Part shown: in pieces, positions 17,393 through 26,700 of the stretch | Numbering within the stretch: position 1 is the first letter of the stretch | Layout: each line of letters starts with the position of its first letter | Assembly (NCBI GenBank): GCA_900544075.1 | Contig: UQTJ01000014.1 | Span: forward strand, 18,203-82,202 | Reading direction: 5' to 3' | Length of the DNA: 64,000 bases | Origin: an uncultured Bacteroides sp. | Lineage (GTDB): Bacteria; Bacteroidota; Bacteroidia; Bacteroidales; Bacteroidaceae | Notes under the pieces: model-generated | Database searches by the model: none | What the model was told of the DNA's origin: nothing | Seen by the model: the letters and a program-made list of their open reading frames with translations, nothing else | Program-made: the position numbers and the translations under genes

Positions 17393-17752
17393 TTAATCCA
17401 AATCAGGAATCCTTGTCAACTTTGCATCGGCCCACAAATGTTCCAAATTATAGAAATCCCTCTGCTCAGGAAGGAATACGTGTGCTATTATCTCTCCGTA
17501 ATCGATTGCCACCCACTGCATGTTCTTTGTCCCGTCGATAGCAAAAGGCTTAACTCCTGCTTCAATCCTGACATAGTCTTTTATGGAATCTGTAATAGCT
17601 GCAACCTGGCTTGGCGAATTACCTGTGCATATAACGAAATAATTACATATAGAGTCGTCAATTTCAGTAAGGTCTGCTATCACTATATTTTTACCTTTCT
17701 TCTCTTGAATGCTTTCTTTTATTTTTTCTAATAAATTCTTGGTTTCGTCCAT
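17393..17752 (-). CDS. rsfS: Ribosomal silencing factor RsfS
   Basis: The 119-residue protein belongs to the RsfS/Iojap family, which binds ribosomal protein L14 and blocks subunit joining when nutrients are short. Family motifs are present: IVIADLTEIDDSICNYFVICTG, cut here to DSICNYFVICTG, and VAIDYGEIIAHVFLPEQRDFYNLEHLW (in part). It is the first gene of the rsfS-ftsH-cdsA operon, with a promoter about 40-70 bp upstream. Confidence 0.95.
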   Translation of the reverse strand: MDETKNLLEKIKESIQEKKGKNIVIADLTEIDDSICNYFVICTGNSPSQVAAITDSIKDYVRIEAGVKPFAIDGTKNMQWVAIDYGEIIAHVFLPEQRDFYNLEHLWADAKLTRIPDLD

Positions 17753-17792
17753 TATCTTAAAAATATATATACTCTTTTTATTAATTATATAG

Positions 17793-17824
17793 CAAATATA
17801 CTTGCTTTTCTGTATTCCGCGAAA
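17793..17824 (-). promoter_or_regulatory. Promoter of the rsfS-ftsH-cdsA operon
   Basis: On the minus strand TTTC (17821-17824) is followed after 20 bp by TATATTTG (17793-17800). This fits the Bacteroidetes sigma consensus except for C in place of G at -33. Confidence 0.7.
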
Positions 17825-17944
17825 TATAGATGAAGTTTTCTTTTATATTTTGTATTTTTTAGAGCGAATTTCATATTTATTCTCTATCAAAAGAGGGAAA
17901 AGCGAGAAAAACACGATTTTTTTTTAAAAAAAACGGCAAAACTA

Positions 17945-17974
17945 TTTGAATGTAACAAAAAAGTTGTACCTTTG
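17945..17974 (+). promoter_or_regulatory. Promoter of the tRNA-Gln genes
   Basis: TTTG (17945-17948), an 18-bp spacer and TACCTTTG (17967-17974) match the Bacteroidetes consensus. The first tRNA begins 39 bp further on. Confidence 0.8.
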
Positions 17975-18013
17975 CAGCGTCAAACAAAAACGGATGACAA
18001 ACAACATAAATAT

Positions 18014-18084
18014 TGGGCTATGGTGTAATGGTAACACAACAGATTCTGGTCCTGTTTTTCTAGGTTCGAATCCTAGTAGCCCAA
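18014..18084 (+). tRNA. tRNA-Gln(CTG), copy 1
   Basis: The 71-nt cloverleaf has acceptor stem TGGGCTA/TAGCCCA with discriminator A, a D arm with GTGTAATGGTAACAC and anticodon loop TTCTGGT (anticodon CTG). The T arm is CTAGGTTCGAATCCTAG. The 3' CCA is not encoded. The last pair of the anticodon stem (31-39) is an A-C mismatch in both copies. Confidence 0.93.
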
Positions 18085-18125
18085 CTACAAAAAACATAGT
18101 TTCCAAAATAAAGGAAACAGTTCAT

Positions 18126-18196
18126 TGGGTTATGGTGTAATGGTAACACAACAGATTCTGGTCCTGTTTTTCTAGGTTCGAATCCTAGTAACCCAA
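18126..18196 (+). tRNA. tRNA-Gln(CTG), copy 2
   Basis: This is the same tRNA 41 bp further on, identical except in the acceptor stem. There TGGGTTA pairs with TAACCCA, so the C-G pair of copy 1 has become T-A by a compensated double change. Both copies probably share one transcript. Confidence 0.93.
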
Positions 18197-18201
18197 CTTT
18201 A

Positions 18202-18236
18202 AAACAGTCATTATCTAATGGCTGTTTTTTTTTGTT
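18202..18236 (+). terminator. Terminator of the tRNA-Gln transcript
   Basis: An 11-bp stem (18202-18212 with 18217-18227, one G-T pair) has a 4-nt loop and is followed by a long T-run. Confidence 0.9.
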
Positions 18237-18263
18237 TTTATACACTTCAGTTTCAGGCAGGAA

Positions 18264-18827
18264 TCAATAAAGTAAGAATCCTGCCACTCCACATAATATT
18301 ATAAGTAATATCGGATTTACCTTATACCTGTGTGACGCAATAAATACTGACACAAATATTATAATACTTGTAATAATACCATATAAGTCACTCCCAAAGT
18401 TTTCACTGTTCATAAGCACAAGCGCTGCCGAAGCCAACAGCCCTACCACCCCCGGACGTAATCCGTCGAACACAGCAGAAACAGAAGGGTGTTTCTGATA
18501 TTTAAGAAAGAATTTACTGATGAGAATCATAAGTATAAAAGAAGGAAGCACAACGGAACATGTAGCAACCAACGAACCTATTATTCCAACAGCATGGGAA
18601 TATCCGGCATTGACAACAGCCGTATAACCCACATATGTAGCGGAATTTATACCTATAGGACCGGGAGTCATCTGGCTTATGGCAACTATATCCGTAAACT
18701 CAGACGAGCTTAGCCAGTCATGACGTGTCACTACTTCGCCCTGTATCATTGAAAGCATGGCATAACCACCGCCGAATCCGAAAAGTCCGATTTTAAAGAA
18801 TGTATAGAATAATTGAAGAAATATCAT
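18264..18827 (-). CDS. Chromate transporter half, ChrA-type
   Basis: I start at the ATG at 18827 (MIFLQLFYTFFKIGLFGFGGGYAML, in part) because the family begins there; the frame extends to 18863. The 187-residue membrane protein has about six helices and the CHR motifs FGFGGGYAML, SQMTPGPIGINSATYVG and FDGLRPGVVGLLA. Short CHR proteins of this size work as pairs. The partner gene lies just upstream on the same strand. Members export chromate, but the real substrate in gut anaerobes is unproven. Confidence 0.88.
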   Translation of the reverse strand: MIFLQLFYTFFKIGLFGFGGGYAMLSMIQGEVVTRHDWLSSSEFTDIVAISQMTPGPIGINSATYVGYTAVVNAGYSHAVGIIGSLVATCSVVLPSFILMILISKFFLKYQKHPSVSAVFDGLRPGVVGLLASAALVLMNSENFGSDLYGIITSIIIFVSVFIASHRYKVNPILLIILCGVAGFLLY

Positions 18828-18876
18828 TTTAATACTTTTATTTGTAATGTTATCAATCCACAAAATAATGCTTGAT

Positions 18877-18943
18877 GAACGCTAAACGAACAATATTCGA
18901 ATACCGTTCATATGTTGTTCATTATATGTTCATTTACCGTTCA
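18877..18943. repeat. Dyad-symmetric array of 11-bp GAAC/GTTCA units
   Basis: GAAC occurs at 18877 and 18888, TTCGAA at 18896-18901, and GTTCA at 18906, 18917, 18928 and 18939. All repeats of the same sense are exactly 11 bp apart. The two halves are mirror images about 18898.5, the centre of TTCGAA. The array lies between the two chromate transporter halves; its last unit falls in the final codons of the upstream gene. Confidence 0.85.
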
Positions 18944-19494
18944 CCATGCGTCGCCTTAGACTTCTTGGCTTTATATCGTCCATAAAAATACCCCCCAAGC
19001 CCGGAGAGAATTATGACATAGATAGGTGAAAAGCCTAAAAGCCATATAAGTAACGCAGATACAACCGGAATCCATATGTTATATCTGTTTATACGTGCCG
19101 ATTTTGCCATCTTGAATGTAGGAGCCGCTATCAACGCAACTACTCCCGGACGTATCCCCTTGAATATACGTTCTACCGTTTCAAGGTGCTGGAACTGACG
19201 AAAAAACAGTGCTATTGCAAGAATAATAAGAAAAGATGGCATAATTGTACCTAAAGTCATAAAAAACGCTCCCCAGAATTTGCGAAGCTTATAACCTATA
19301 AATATAGCAATATTCACTGCAAAAATGCCCGGAACCGTCTGCGACAAAGCCATCAAATCCAGAAATTCTTCTTTTTTAATCCATTTCCTTTTATCGACAA
19401 TTTCCGCCTCTATCAGTGGTACCATGGCATACCCTCCACCTATAGTGAAGAGTCCTATACGGAAAAATATTGTAAAATACTTCAAATACAGCAT
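18934..19494 (-). CDS. Chromate transporter half, ChrA-type
   Basis: The 186-residue membrane protein is the partner of the gene at 18264. It has the CHR motifs FTIGGGYAMVPLIEAEIVD, SQTVPGIFAVNIAIFIGYK (in part) and FKGIRPGVVALIAAPTFK (in part), with about five or six helices and a Lys/Arg-rich end. It is transcribed first, with the second half about 107 bp downstream across the 11-bp repeat array. The pair most likely forms a heterodimeric transporter. Confidence 0.9.
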   Translation of the reverse strand: MLYLKYFTIFFRIGLFTIGGGYAMVPLIEAEIVDKRKWIKKEEFLDLMALSQTVPGIFAVNIAIFIGYKLRKFWGAFFMTLGTIMPSFLIILAIALFFRQFQHLETVERIFKGIRPGVVALIAAPTFKMAKSARINRYNIWIPVVSALLIWLLGFSPIYVIILSGLGGYFYGRYKAKKSKATHGER

Positions 19495-19544
19495 GTTGAG
19501 AATTAATCATTAAAAATTAATAATTAAAGACTGAATATCGAGTT

Positions 19545-22500
19545 TTAATTATTGACAGACTTCATATAATCCCTCGGTGGAACGCCATAATATTTCTTGA
19601 ATGTATCAGCAAAATATTTAGGATCGGCAAATCCCAACATATCTGAAACCTCGGATACTGTATAATCCTTGGTTTTCAGCAATATTGCAGCCTCCTGCAT
19701 TCGTATATTTCTGATAAGTTCCGCCGGCGGCTCTCCTGTCAAAGCTTTTATCTTGTTATAAAAACTTGTACGACTCATATTAACAGCAGCGCAAAGCGTG
19801 TCAACATTAAGTCCCTTACCAAGACCTTCCTTTATCAAACCTGTAACCTTACGGATAAACTCGTCGTCAAGTGTTGAAATCATCTCCGGAACATCTGTTT
19901 CGTCTGAAGAAATCTCATTATGGCTTTCGTCAAAACTGCGCTGAGGCAAAGATGCCAAAAGTTCCTGAAGCCTTTTGCGTATCAAATCTCTATTCTCGAG
20001 CACATTACTTATATTTGCCTTCAAGATTGTAATATCAAATGGCTTAACTATATACAAATCAGCTTTGGTCTTGAGCCCATCTATTATATCTTTCTTGTCA
20101 CCTAATGCCGTAAGCATAATAAATGGTATATGACTGGTAGCCATGTTTCCTTTCACAGCCTTACACAAATCATGTCCATTCATAACAGGCATCATAACAT
20201 CCGAAATTATCAAATCCGGCTGCACTTTCCTTATCTGATCAAGCGCTTCCTTACCATTTTCAACACCTGACACATGATATGTATCGGATAAAGACTGGAG
20301 AAGGAAATTCCTAAGTACATCATTATCTTCTACTATCAGAATATTTGGCGCATCTGCAGGAAGTTCTTTTACCATTACCGCAGAATCTTCATTCGATGCA
20401 CCATCCTGAGAAGCTATTGTATATGCCCATCCTTCCTGAGTTACAGCATCCTTATTTTCTGCTACATCCTCATCACGATATATGTATCGGGAACTCTTTA
20501 TCGGGAACGACAGATGGAAACTTGTTCCTGCATTCTCGTCGCTTGAGAAAGAAACACGTCCTTCATGGTTCTGTATCAATCTCCATGTAAGAAGCATGCC
20601 TATACCGGAACCGGTTATAAGCTGATTGGTTGCATTATAACCTCTGAACATATATTTAAACATCTTCTTCTGGTCCTTTTTCGGTATTCCTATGCCTGTA
20701 TCAGTAATATCAACATTCCAGTTTCTCTTGCTGCATGAAGCTATTACACTCACAGAACCTCCCTTAGGAGTATATTTCAGCGCATTGGTAATGAGGTTTC
20801 TCAAAATAGAGTCCATCTTGTTCCTGTCTATCCATACCTCCTGTTCATCAAAATCGCTTCTATATTCAAGCCTTACTTCCTGCTGTTCCGCATAATTCCT
20901 GAACTGCTGCAGATATTCCTTAAAATATGAATTCAGTTCACACTTTCTGACTATAACCTGCGGGCTGTACAGTTCCTCCTTCTGGAAGTTCATAAGTTTA
21001 TTTGCCAGCTCAGAAAGATTATCTGTACTCTGCATTGCAAGATTTATGTTCTTCGTGCCTTCTTCAGAAAGTTTTTCCTTCCTCAGGATTTCTCCTAACG
21101 GAGCCTTGATAAGAGTCAACGGAGTTCTGATATCATGAGCCGTATGAATAAAGAAATTTATCTTCTCCTGAGAGATACGTCTGTCCTTCTTTATCATCTT
21201 ATACCTGTAAAGCGAAAAGGCTGCTCCGGAAATAAGAACTATATAAAGCAATATAGCCCATGGAGTAAGCCACAAAGGACTTTCTATGACAATACTTATA
21301 CTTCTTTCTTCCAACAACTGATTATTATCAAGAAGTATGGCTCTGATTCTGAGTTTATATTCTCCCGGCGAAAGGTTTGTATATTTTATCATACCATCTT
21401 CGCTCGGAGTACTCCATTCGTCGAAGAATCCTTCCAGTTTCCAGGTATAATATATGTTCGAAGGATTGTCATAGTTTACTGAGGATACATTAATAGAGAA
21501 TGTATTCTGGTTATATTTCAGTTCTAAAGACGATGTTTCGTTCAGCATTTTCTTCAGTGGAGAACCTTTCTCTCCCGGATATACCGGCCTGTACATTATA
21601 CTGAGATTATCCAGAACCATATGCGAAGAGAAAAACTCCGGCAGTCGCATACTGTCAGCCAATACTATAGCACCTTCATTACTGCCGAGAATTATCTCAC
21701 CATAACCTGTATTGACAGCAGCTCCCTGATTGAAGTTATATGCAGCAAGTCCCTGTTCCCCTGTCCAGTTATTGAACAGATTATCTTTTACATCGAACAG
21801 TGATATTCCGTTTTCAGTACCTAAAACTATATTGCCAAACTTATTTTCAACTATGCTGTATATGTTATTTGTTATCAGACTACAGTTTGCAGTGGTATAA
21901 TGTTTTACTGTTTCCGAAGAATTGTCAATAATATACAGACCGTTTCCGTAAGTGCCCACAAAAGTATAATTCCCGTTTTCAGTTATATATATGGAGTTTA
22001 CGCAACACGATTCCTGCTCCATTATAAACTTTTCAAACTTGCCTTCTGCCTTATGGAAGATATATAATCCGTTTATCGTACCTACCCACAATGTTCCTCT
22101 ATTCCTCTCTTTAATACACGTTATTGGATAAGTAGACGGATAGACGTTCGAACGTTTTTTCCTGTCATCATACGATCTCAAACTTTGGAAACCACCTCCC
22201 CAGAGTATATTGTCCGAATCTTTAAATATACTTCTTACATATTTATCCGGAATTTCACTGTTGTCCGACGTGAACTGCACAGCATAATTCACATCACCAT
22301 CACTCTTTTTTATTCTGTATATACCGGACATATACCCTCCTGCCAGTATCACTCCTGGTTTATATTCGCAAAGTGATGTAAATATATGATTGTCATTTTT
22401 CGAGTTTCTTACAAATGCAGACAAATAGCTTATCCACTTCCCGGCAGACCTGTCGTAACAACTTATTCCATTACTTGTTGCATACCACACATCGCCTTCA

Positions 22501-23594
22501 GAATCAGTCATTATGGCATTGATTCTGTTATCTATAAGTGAATTTGAATTATCTTTCGAATGCCTTATCCACTCATACGGCTGATATTTTTCTGTATAAA
22601 CGGTAATACCTGTAGGATAAATCACATTCCATATTCTACCATCATGGTCAATGCATAAATCTTTTATAATACTACCGTTCATTCTGTTAAGCCTTGAATA
22701 GTCTTCAGTAAGGAAAGTCGAGAAAATTCTATTTCTCAAATCCAACCTATACACTCCGTCACCATCGGTAGCTATAAGAACCTCACTGCCAGAGCTGCCA
22801 TATGGTTTTATGGTGTTTATGCTTACATCAGTCAGCTTTCTACCCATATTGTACAAAGCTCCATTATTGGTATCATATAAGAATAACCCCTCTGTCAGGC
22901 TATTAATTACCAGAAAGTCAGACTCCTTATGATAATAAATATAGTCTATAAGCCCTATATTTTCCAAATTCAGGATACTGAACTTAGCCTTTTTAAAGTC
23001 AGCAGAAGATAAATCTGCCTTATATACATGCTTCTTTGAAGCTAAGAAATATTCTCCTTTTACTTTGGCTTCAGATATATACGAAATTTCCTCGTCGGTA
23101 ACATCTTTTACACATGAAATACTGTCATTATCTATATTATAAAGTATAATATCTTTATCACTGCACATCAGAACCTCACCTTGTCCAAAATAAAATGCTG
23201 ATACCGGCAAGTTCTTATATTGTGGAAAAACAGTTTTCATATCGAATACAAGACGGAATGAATCTTTCATCTCATCATATCTGAATATATAGCCATCCTT
23301 TCCTATTTCCCACAATTTGTTTTTTTCATCTGCGTACAACATATTAAGATTTGGATAAAAGTTCACAACATCATCATTCTTCATCAACTGATAATGTTTG
23401 AAATTCTTTCCATCGAATCTGTCTACACCCTTATGTGTGAGCACCCACATATATCCCTGCTCTCCCTGGCATATGGAAAGAACACGACGGCTGCTCAAAC
23501 CGTCTTTCATATCAATGTACTTGTATATCTGAGAATATGAACTGAATATACATGAGAAAATTATGATAAATGTTAGGATAAATCTATAAAACAT
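19545..23594 (-). CDS. Hybrid two-component system regulator (HTCS 1)
   Basis: This 1349-residue protein fuses sensor kinase and regulator. It has a signal peptide (cut near SYSQ), then a long periplasmic region of beta-propeller Reg_prop repeats (such as GYMWVLTHKGVDRFDG) and a Y_Y_Y domain near residues 705-770 (YYTWKLEGFFDEWS). A transmembrane helix lies near 780 and HisKA with the phosphoacceptor His in HTAHDIRTPL near 820. The ATPase domain has LITNALKYT and DTGIGIP, the receiver from about 1084 has NILIVEDN and DVMMPVMNGHDL, and a C-terminal AraC HTH follows. HTCS proteins usually sense oligosaccharides and switch on a nearby polysaccharide utilisation locus, but no SusC or glycoside hydrolase gene is nearby here. 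Confidence 0.95.
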   Translation of the reverse strand: MFYRFILTFIIIFSCIFSSYSQIYKYIDMKDGLSSRRVLSICQGEQGYMWVLTHKGVDRFDGKNFKHYQLMKNDDVVNFYPNLNMLYADEKNKLWEIGKDGYIFRYDEMKDSFRLVFDMKTVFPQYKNLPVSAFYFGQGEVLMCSDKDIILYNIDNDSISCVKDVTDEEISYISEAKVKGEYFLASKKHVYKADLSSADFKKAKFSILNLENIGLIDYIYYHKESDFLVINSLTEGLFLYDTNNGALYNMGRKLTDVSINTIKPYGSSGSEVLIATDGDGVYRLDLRNRIFSTFLTEDYSRLNRMNGSIIKDLCIDHDGRIWNVIYPTGITVYTEKYQPYEWIRHSKDNSNSLIDNRINAIMTDSEGDVWYATSNGISCYDRSAGKWISYLSAFVRNSKNDNHIFTSLCEYKPGVILAGGYMSGIYRIKKSDGDVNYAVQFTSDNSEIPDKYVRSIFKDSDNILWGGGFQSLRSYDDRKKRSNVYPSTYPITCIKERNRGTLWVGTINGLYIFHKAEGKFEKFIMEQESCCVNSIYITENGNYTFVGTYGNGLYIIDNSSETVKHYTTANCSLITNNIYSIVENKFGNIVLGTENGISLFDVKDNLFNNWTGEQGLAAYNFNQGAAVNTGYGEIILGSNEGAIVLADSMRLPEFFSSHMVLDNLSIMYRPVYPGEKGSPLKKMLNETSSLELKYNQNTFSINVSSVNYDNPSNIYYTWKLEGFFDEWSTPSEDGMIKYTNLSPGEYKLRIRAILLDNNQLLEERSISIVIESPLWLTPWAILLYIVLISGAAFSLYRYKMIKKDRRISQEKINFFIHTAHDIRTPLTLIKAPLGEILRKEKLSEEGTKNINLAMQSTDNLSELANKLMNFQKEELYSPQVIVRKCELNSYFKEYLQQFRNYAEQQEVRLEYRSDFDEQEVWIDRNKMDSILRNLITNALKYTPKGGSVSVIASCSKRNWNVDITDTGIGIPKKDQKKMFKYMFRGYNATNQLITGSGIGMLLTWRLIQNHEGRVSFSSDENAGTSFHLSFPIKSSRYIYRDEDVAENKDAVTQEGWAYTIASQDGASNEDSAVMVKELPADAPNILIVEDNDVLRNFLLQSLSDTYHVSGVENGKEALDQIRKVQPDLIISDVMMPVMNGHDLCKAVKGNMATSHIPFIMLTALGDKKDIIDGLKTKADLYIVKPFDITILKANISNVLENRDLIRKRLQELLASLPQRSFDESHNEISSDETDVPEMISTLDDEFIRKVTGLIKEGLGKGLNVDTLCAAVNMSRTSFYNKIKALTGEPPAELIRNIRMQEAAILLKTKDYTVSEVSDMLGFADPKYFADTFKKYYGVPPRDYMKSVNN

Positions 23595-23655
23595 GGCATT
23601 ATGAAGTTATACATTGCAAATGTCGCTAAAAATGATTGGAAAACAAAATAAAACG

Positions 23656-23697
23656 AAAAAAAGGTTTTCCCGATTTTACCCGGAAAAACCTTTTTGT
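23656..23697 (-). terminator. Terminator of purL
   Basis: Read on the minus strand, a stem of about 15 bp (arms 23680-23697 and 23656-23672) is rich in A on the 5' side and followed by a T-run. It lies between the end of purL and the start of HTCS 1, which are on the same strand. The A/T-rich arms make it potentially bidirectional. Confidence 0.8.
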
Positions 23698-23746
23698 TTT
23701 AGTATTATAGTATTAATAGGAGGTATCAGCCTGCCTTATAACTATT

Positions 23747-26700
23747 TTACTTCTTTATTTTCTCTTCTACCCACTTGCGAGCATTTACGAATGCTTCCAT
23801 CCATGGAGTAATCTGGTCTTCACCAAGACGTTCAGCAGGATAATAAGCATTTTCCCATGGGAAGCAAGCTCTTTCCAGGTGTGGCATCATTGCAAGATGA
23901 CGTCCGTTCTGTGAAGCAATACCGGCTACGCTGTAGTCTGAACCGTTAGGGTTACCCGGATATTCATCGTATGAATATTTCAGAACTACGTTGTAGTGGT
24001 CTTCAGGATAAGGCAATGAGAACTTACCTTCTCCGTGAGCTACCCAGATACCGAGCTTAGAACCGCTCAATGAGCCGAACATAACGCTGCGGTTCATAGG
24101 AACTGTCACGCCGAGGAAGTTAGATTCAAACTTGTGTGAGTCGTTATGAAGCATCTTACCTTTCTTCTTGTCTTCAGGAGTAATAAGTCCGAGTTCCATC
24201 ATCAGCTGGCAACCGTTACATACACCGAGTGACAAAGTATCCTCACGTGCATAGAAGTTGTCAAGAGCAGCCTTAGCCTTAGGATTGAACAGGAAGCTGC
24301 CGGCCCATCCCTTGGCAGAACCAAGAACGTCAGAGTTAGAGAATCCACCGCAGAATACAATCATGTTGATGTCTTCCAGTGTTTCGCGTCCGCTTACAAG
24401 GTCAGTCATTGTAACGTCCTTAACATCGAATCCTGCAAGGTAAAGCATGTATGCCATTTCACGTTCACCGTTAGTACCTTTCTCGCGGATGATTGCAGCC
24501 TTGATACCGCTTGGAGTACGACGGTCCGGGTCAAGTCCGAACTGAGAAAGCTTACCTGTGAATGAAGGATTGAACGCAAATTCTATTGGCTGCTGCTTGT
24601 AGTTCTCGAAACGTTTCTTAGCGCATCCGTTCATGCTCTGATGACGGTCCATCAGGTATGAAGTAGAATACCATACGTCGCGCAGATAGTCGATACCGAA
24701 CTGGTAAGTTGCGCCATCCTTAGAAACGAGGATATGACGTTCTTCTGTCGGTTTACCAAGTTTCACGAAGCCAACGCCTGCATCTTCAAGAATCTTCTTG
24801 ACTTCAGCCTTGTTCTTATCTGCCACCTGTATAACGATACCCGGATTTTCAGCAAACAGAATCTTGACGATATCATCACACTTAATCTTGTCAAGTTCGA
24901 TTTCCATACCGCCTTCTGTGTTAGCGAAACACATTTCAAGCAATGTAGTGATAAGACCACCTGCAGAGATATCGTGACCTGCAAGAATCAGCCCCTTGTT
25001 GATAAGTTCCTGAACTGCAAGGAATGCATCGCGGAAGTATTCCGGGTTCTGAACTGTAGGAACATCGCTACCTACCTTGTTCAGACTCTGCGCAAAAGCA
25101 GAACCTCCAAGACGCAACTGGTCGAAACTGAAGTCTATATGATAGAATGTAGATTTTTCCTTATTAACCATAACAGGAGAAACGACTTTCTTCACGTCGC
25201 TTACTTCGCCACCTGCAGAAACGATTACCGTTCCCGGGCTGATAATCTTTTCTCCGTTAGGATATTTCTGAGTCATTGACAATGAGTCCTTACCTGTAGG
25301 AACGTTTATCTGAAGTGAGCAGCAGAAGTCAGACAAAGCCTTCACAGCTGTATAAAGTCTTGCATCTTCACCCTCCTGTGAGCGGCAAGGCCACATCCAG
25401 TTGGCAGAAAGAGAAATGCTGTCCATACCGTCTGCCAATGGAGCCCAAACAAGGTTTGTCAGAGCTTCAGACACAGCAAGAACAGAACCTGCAGCCGGGT
25501 CGGCAAGTGCAGCCTGAGGAGCGTGACCGATAGCTGTTGCGATACCGGCATTTCCACGATAGTCGAGAGCTACGACACCGCAGTCGCTCAATGGCAACTG
25601 AAGTTCACCCTGGCACTGCTGACGTGCTATCTTACCTGTTACCGAACGGTCAACCTTGTTAGTCAACCAGTCCTTACAAGCTACAGCCTCAAGCTGAAGA
25701 ACAGTTCTTACGTATTCGTTCAGTTTTGCCGCATCGTATGATACATTTTCATATTTACGTTCTACGGTCTTGTCAACCATATATGTCTTAGGAGAAGAAC
25801 CGAACATCTGGTCTACAGCCAGGTCGAACGGACGAACGCCGTCAGCCTGTTCGAATGCGAAACGGTGGTCGCCTGTAGTCTCACCGACAACGTACATAGG
25901 AGCACGTTCACGTTCAGCTATCTTTTTAACATGTTCTATTGCCTTTTCGTCGATAAGCAATCCCATACGTTCCTGTGATTCGTTTGCGATGATTTCCTTG
26001 GCAGAAAGAGTTTCGTCACCGATAGGAAGTTTGTCCATGTGGATAAGACCGCCACATTCTTCAACAAGCTCTGAAAGACAGTTTACGTGACCTGCCGAAC
26101 CGTGGTCGTGGATAGAAACGATTGGGTTTTCATCTTCTTCGCAAAGTGAACGGACCACGTTGTAAGCACGTTTCTGCATTTCAGCGTTGGCACGCTGTAC
26201 GGCGTTAAGTTCGATACCTGAAGAGTAACGTCCTGTTTCTACAGAAGATACAGAACCACCACCAAGACCGATACGGTAGTTGTCACCACCAAGAACCACT
26301 ACTTCGTTACCTGCCTCAGGGCTACCTTTCAAACAGTCACGCTGAGTACCGTAACCCACACCACCGGCAAGCATGATAACCTTGTCGTAAGCATACTTTT
26401 CATTGTTTTCCTGATGTTCGAATGTAAGTACAGAACCACAGATAAGCGGCTGACCGAACTTGTTACCGAAGTCAGAAGCACCGTTTGAAGCCTTGATAAG
26501 AATCTGTTCAGGAGTCTGATACAACCACTGGCGTACAGGAAGAATGTTTTCCCATTCGCGACCTTCTTCCGAACGAGGATAAGAAGTCATGTAAACGGCT
26601 GTACCTGCGATAGGCCAAGAACCTTTACCACCACCCATACGGTCGCGGATTTCACCACCTGTACCAGTCGAAGCACCATTGAACGGTTCTACAGTTGTAG

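Noticed and set aside
17946..18140. Small open frame over the first tRNA-Gln
   Set aside because: It runs through a cloverleaf and its promoter, so it is not a protein gene.
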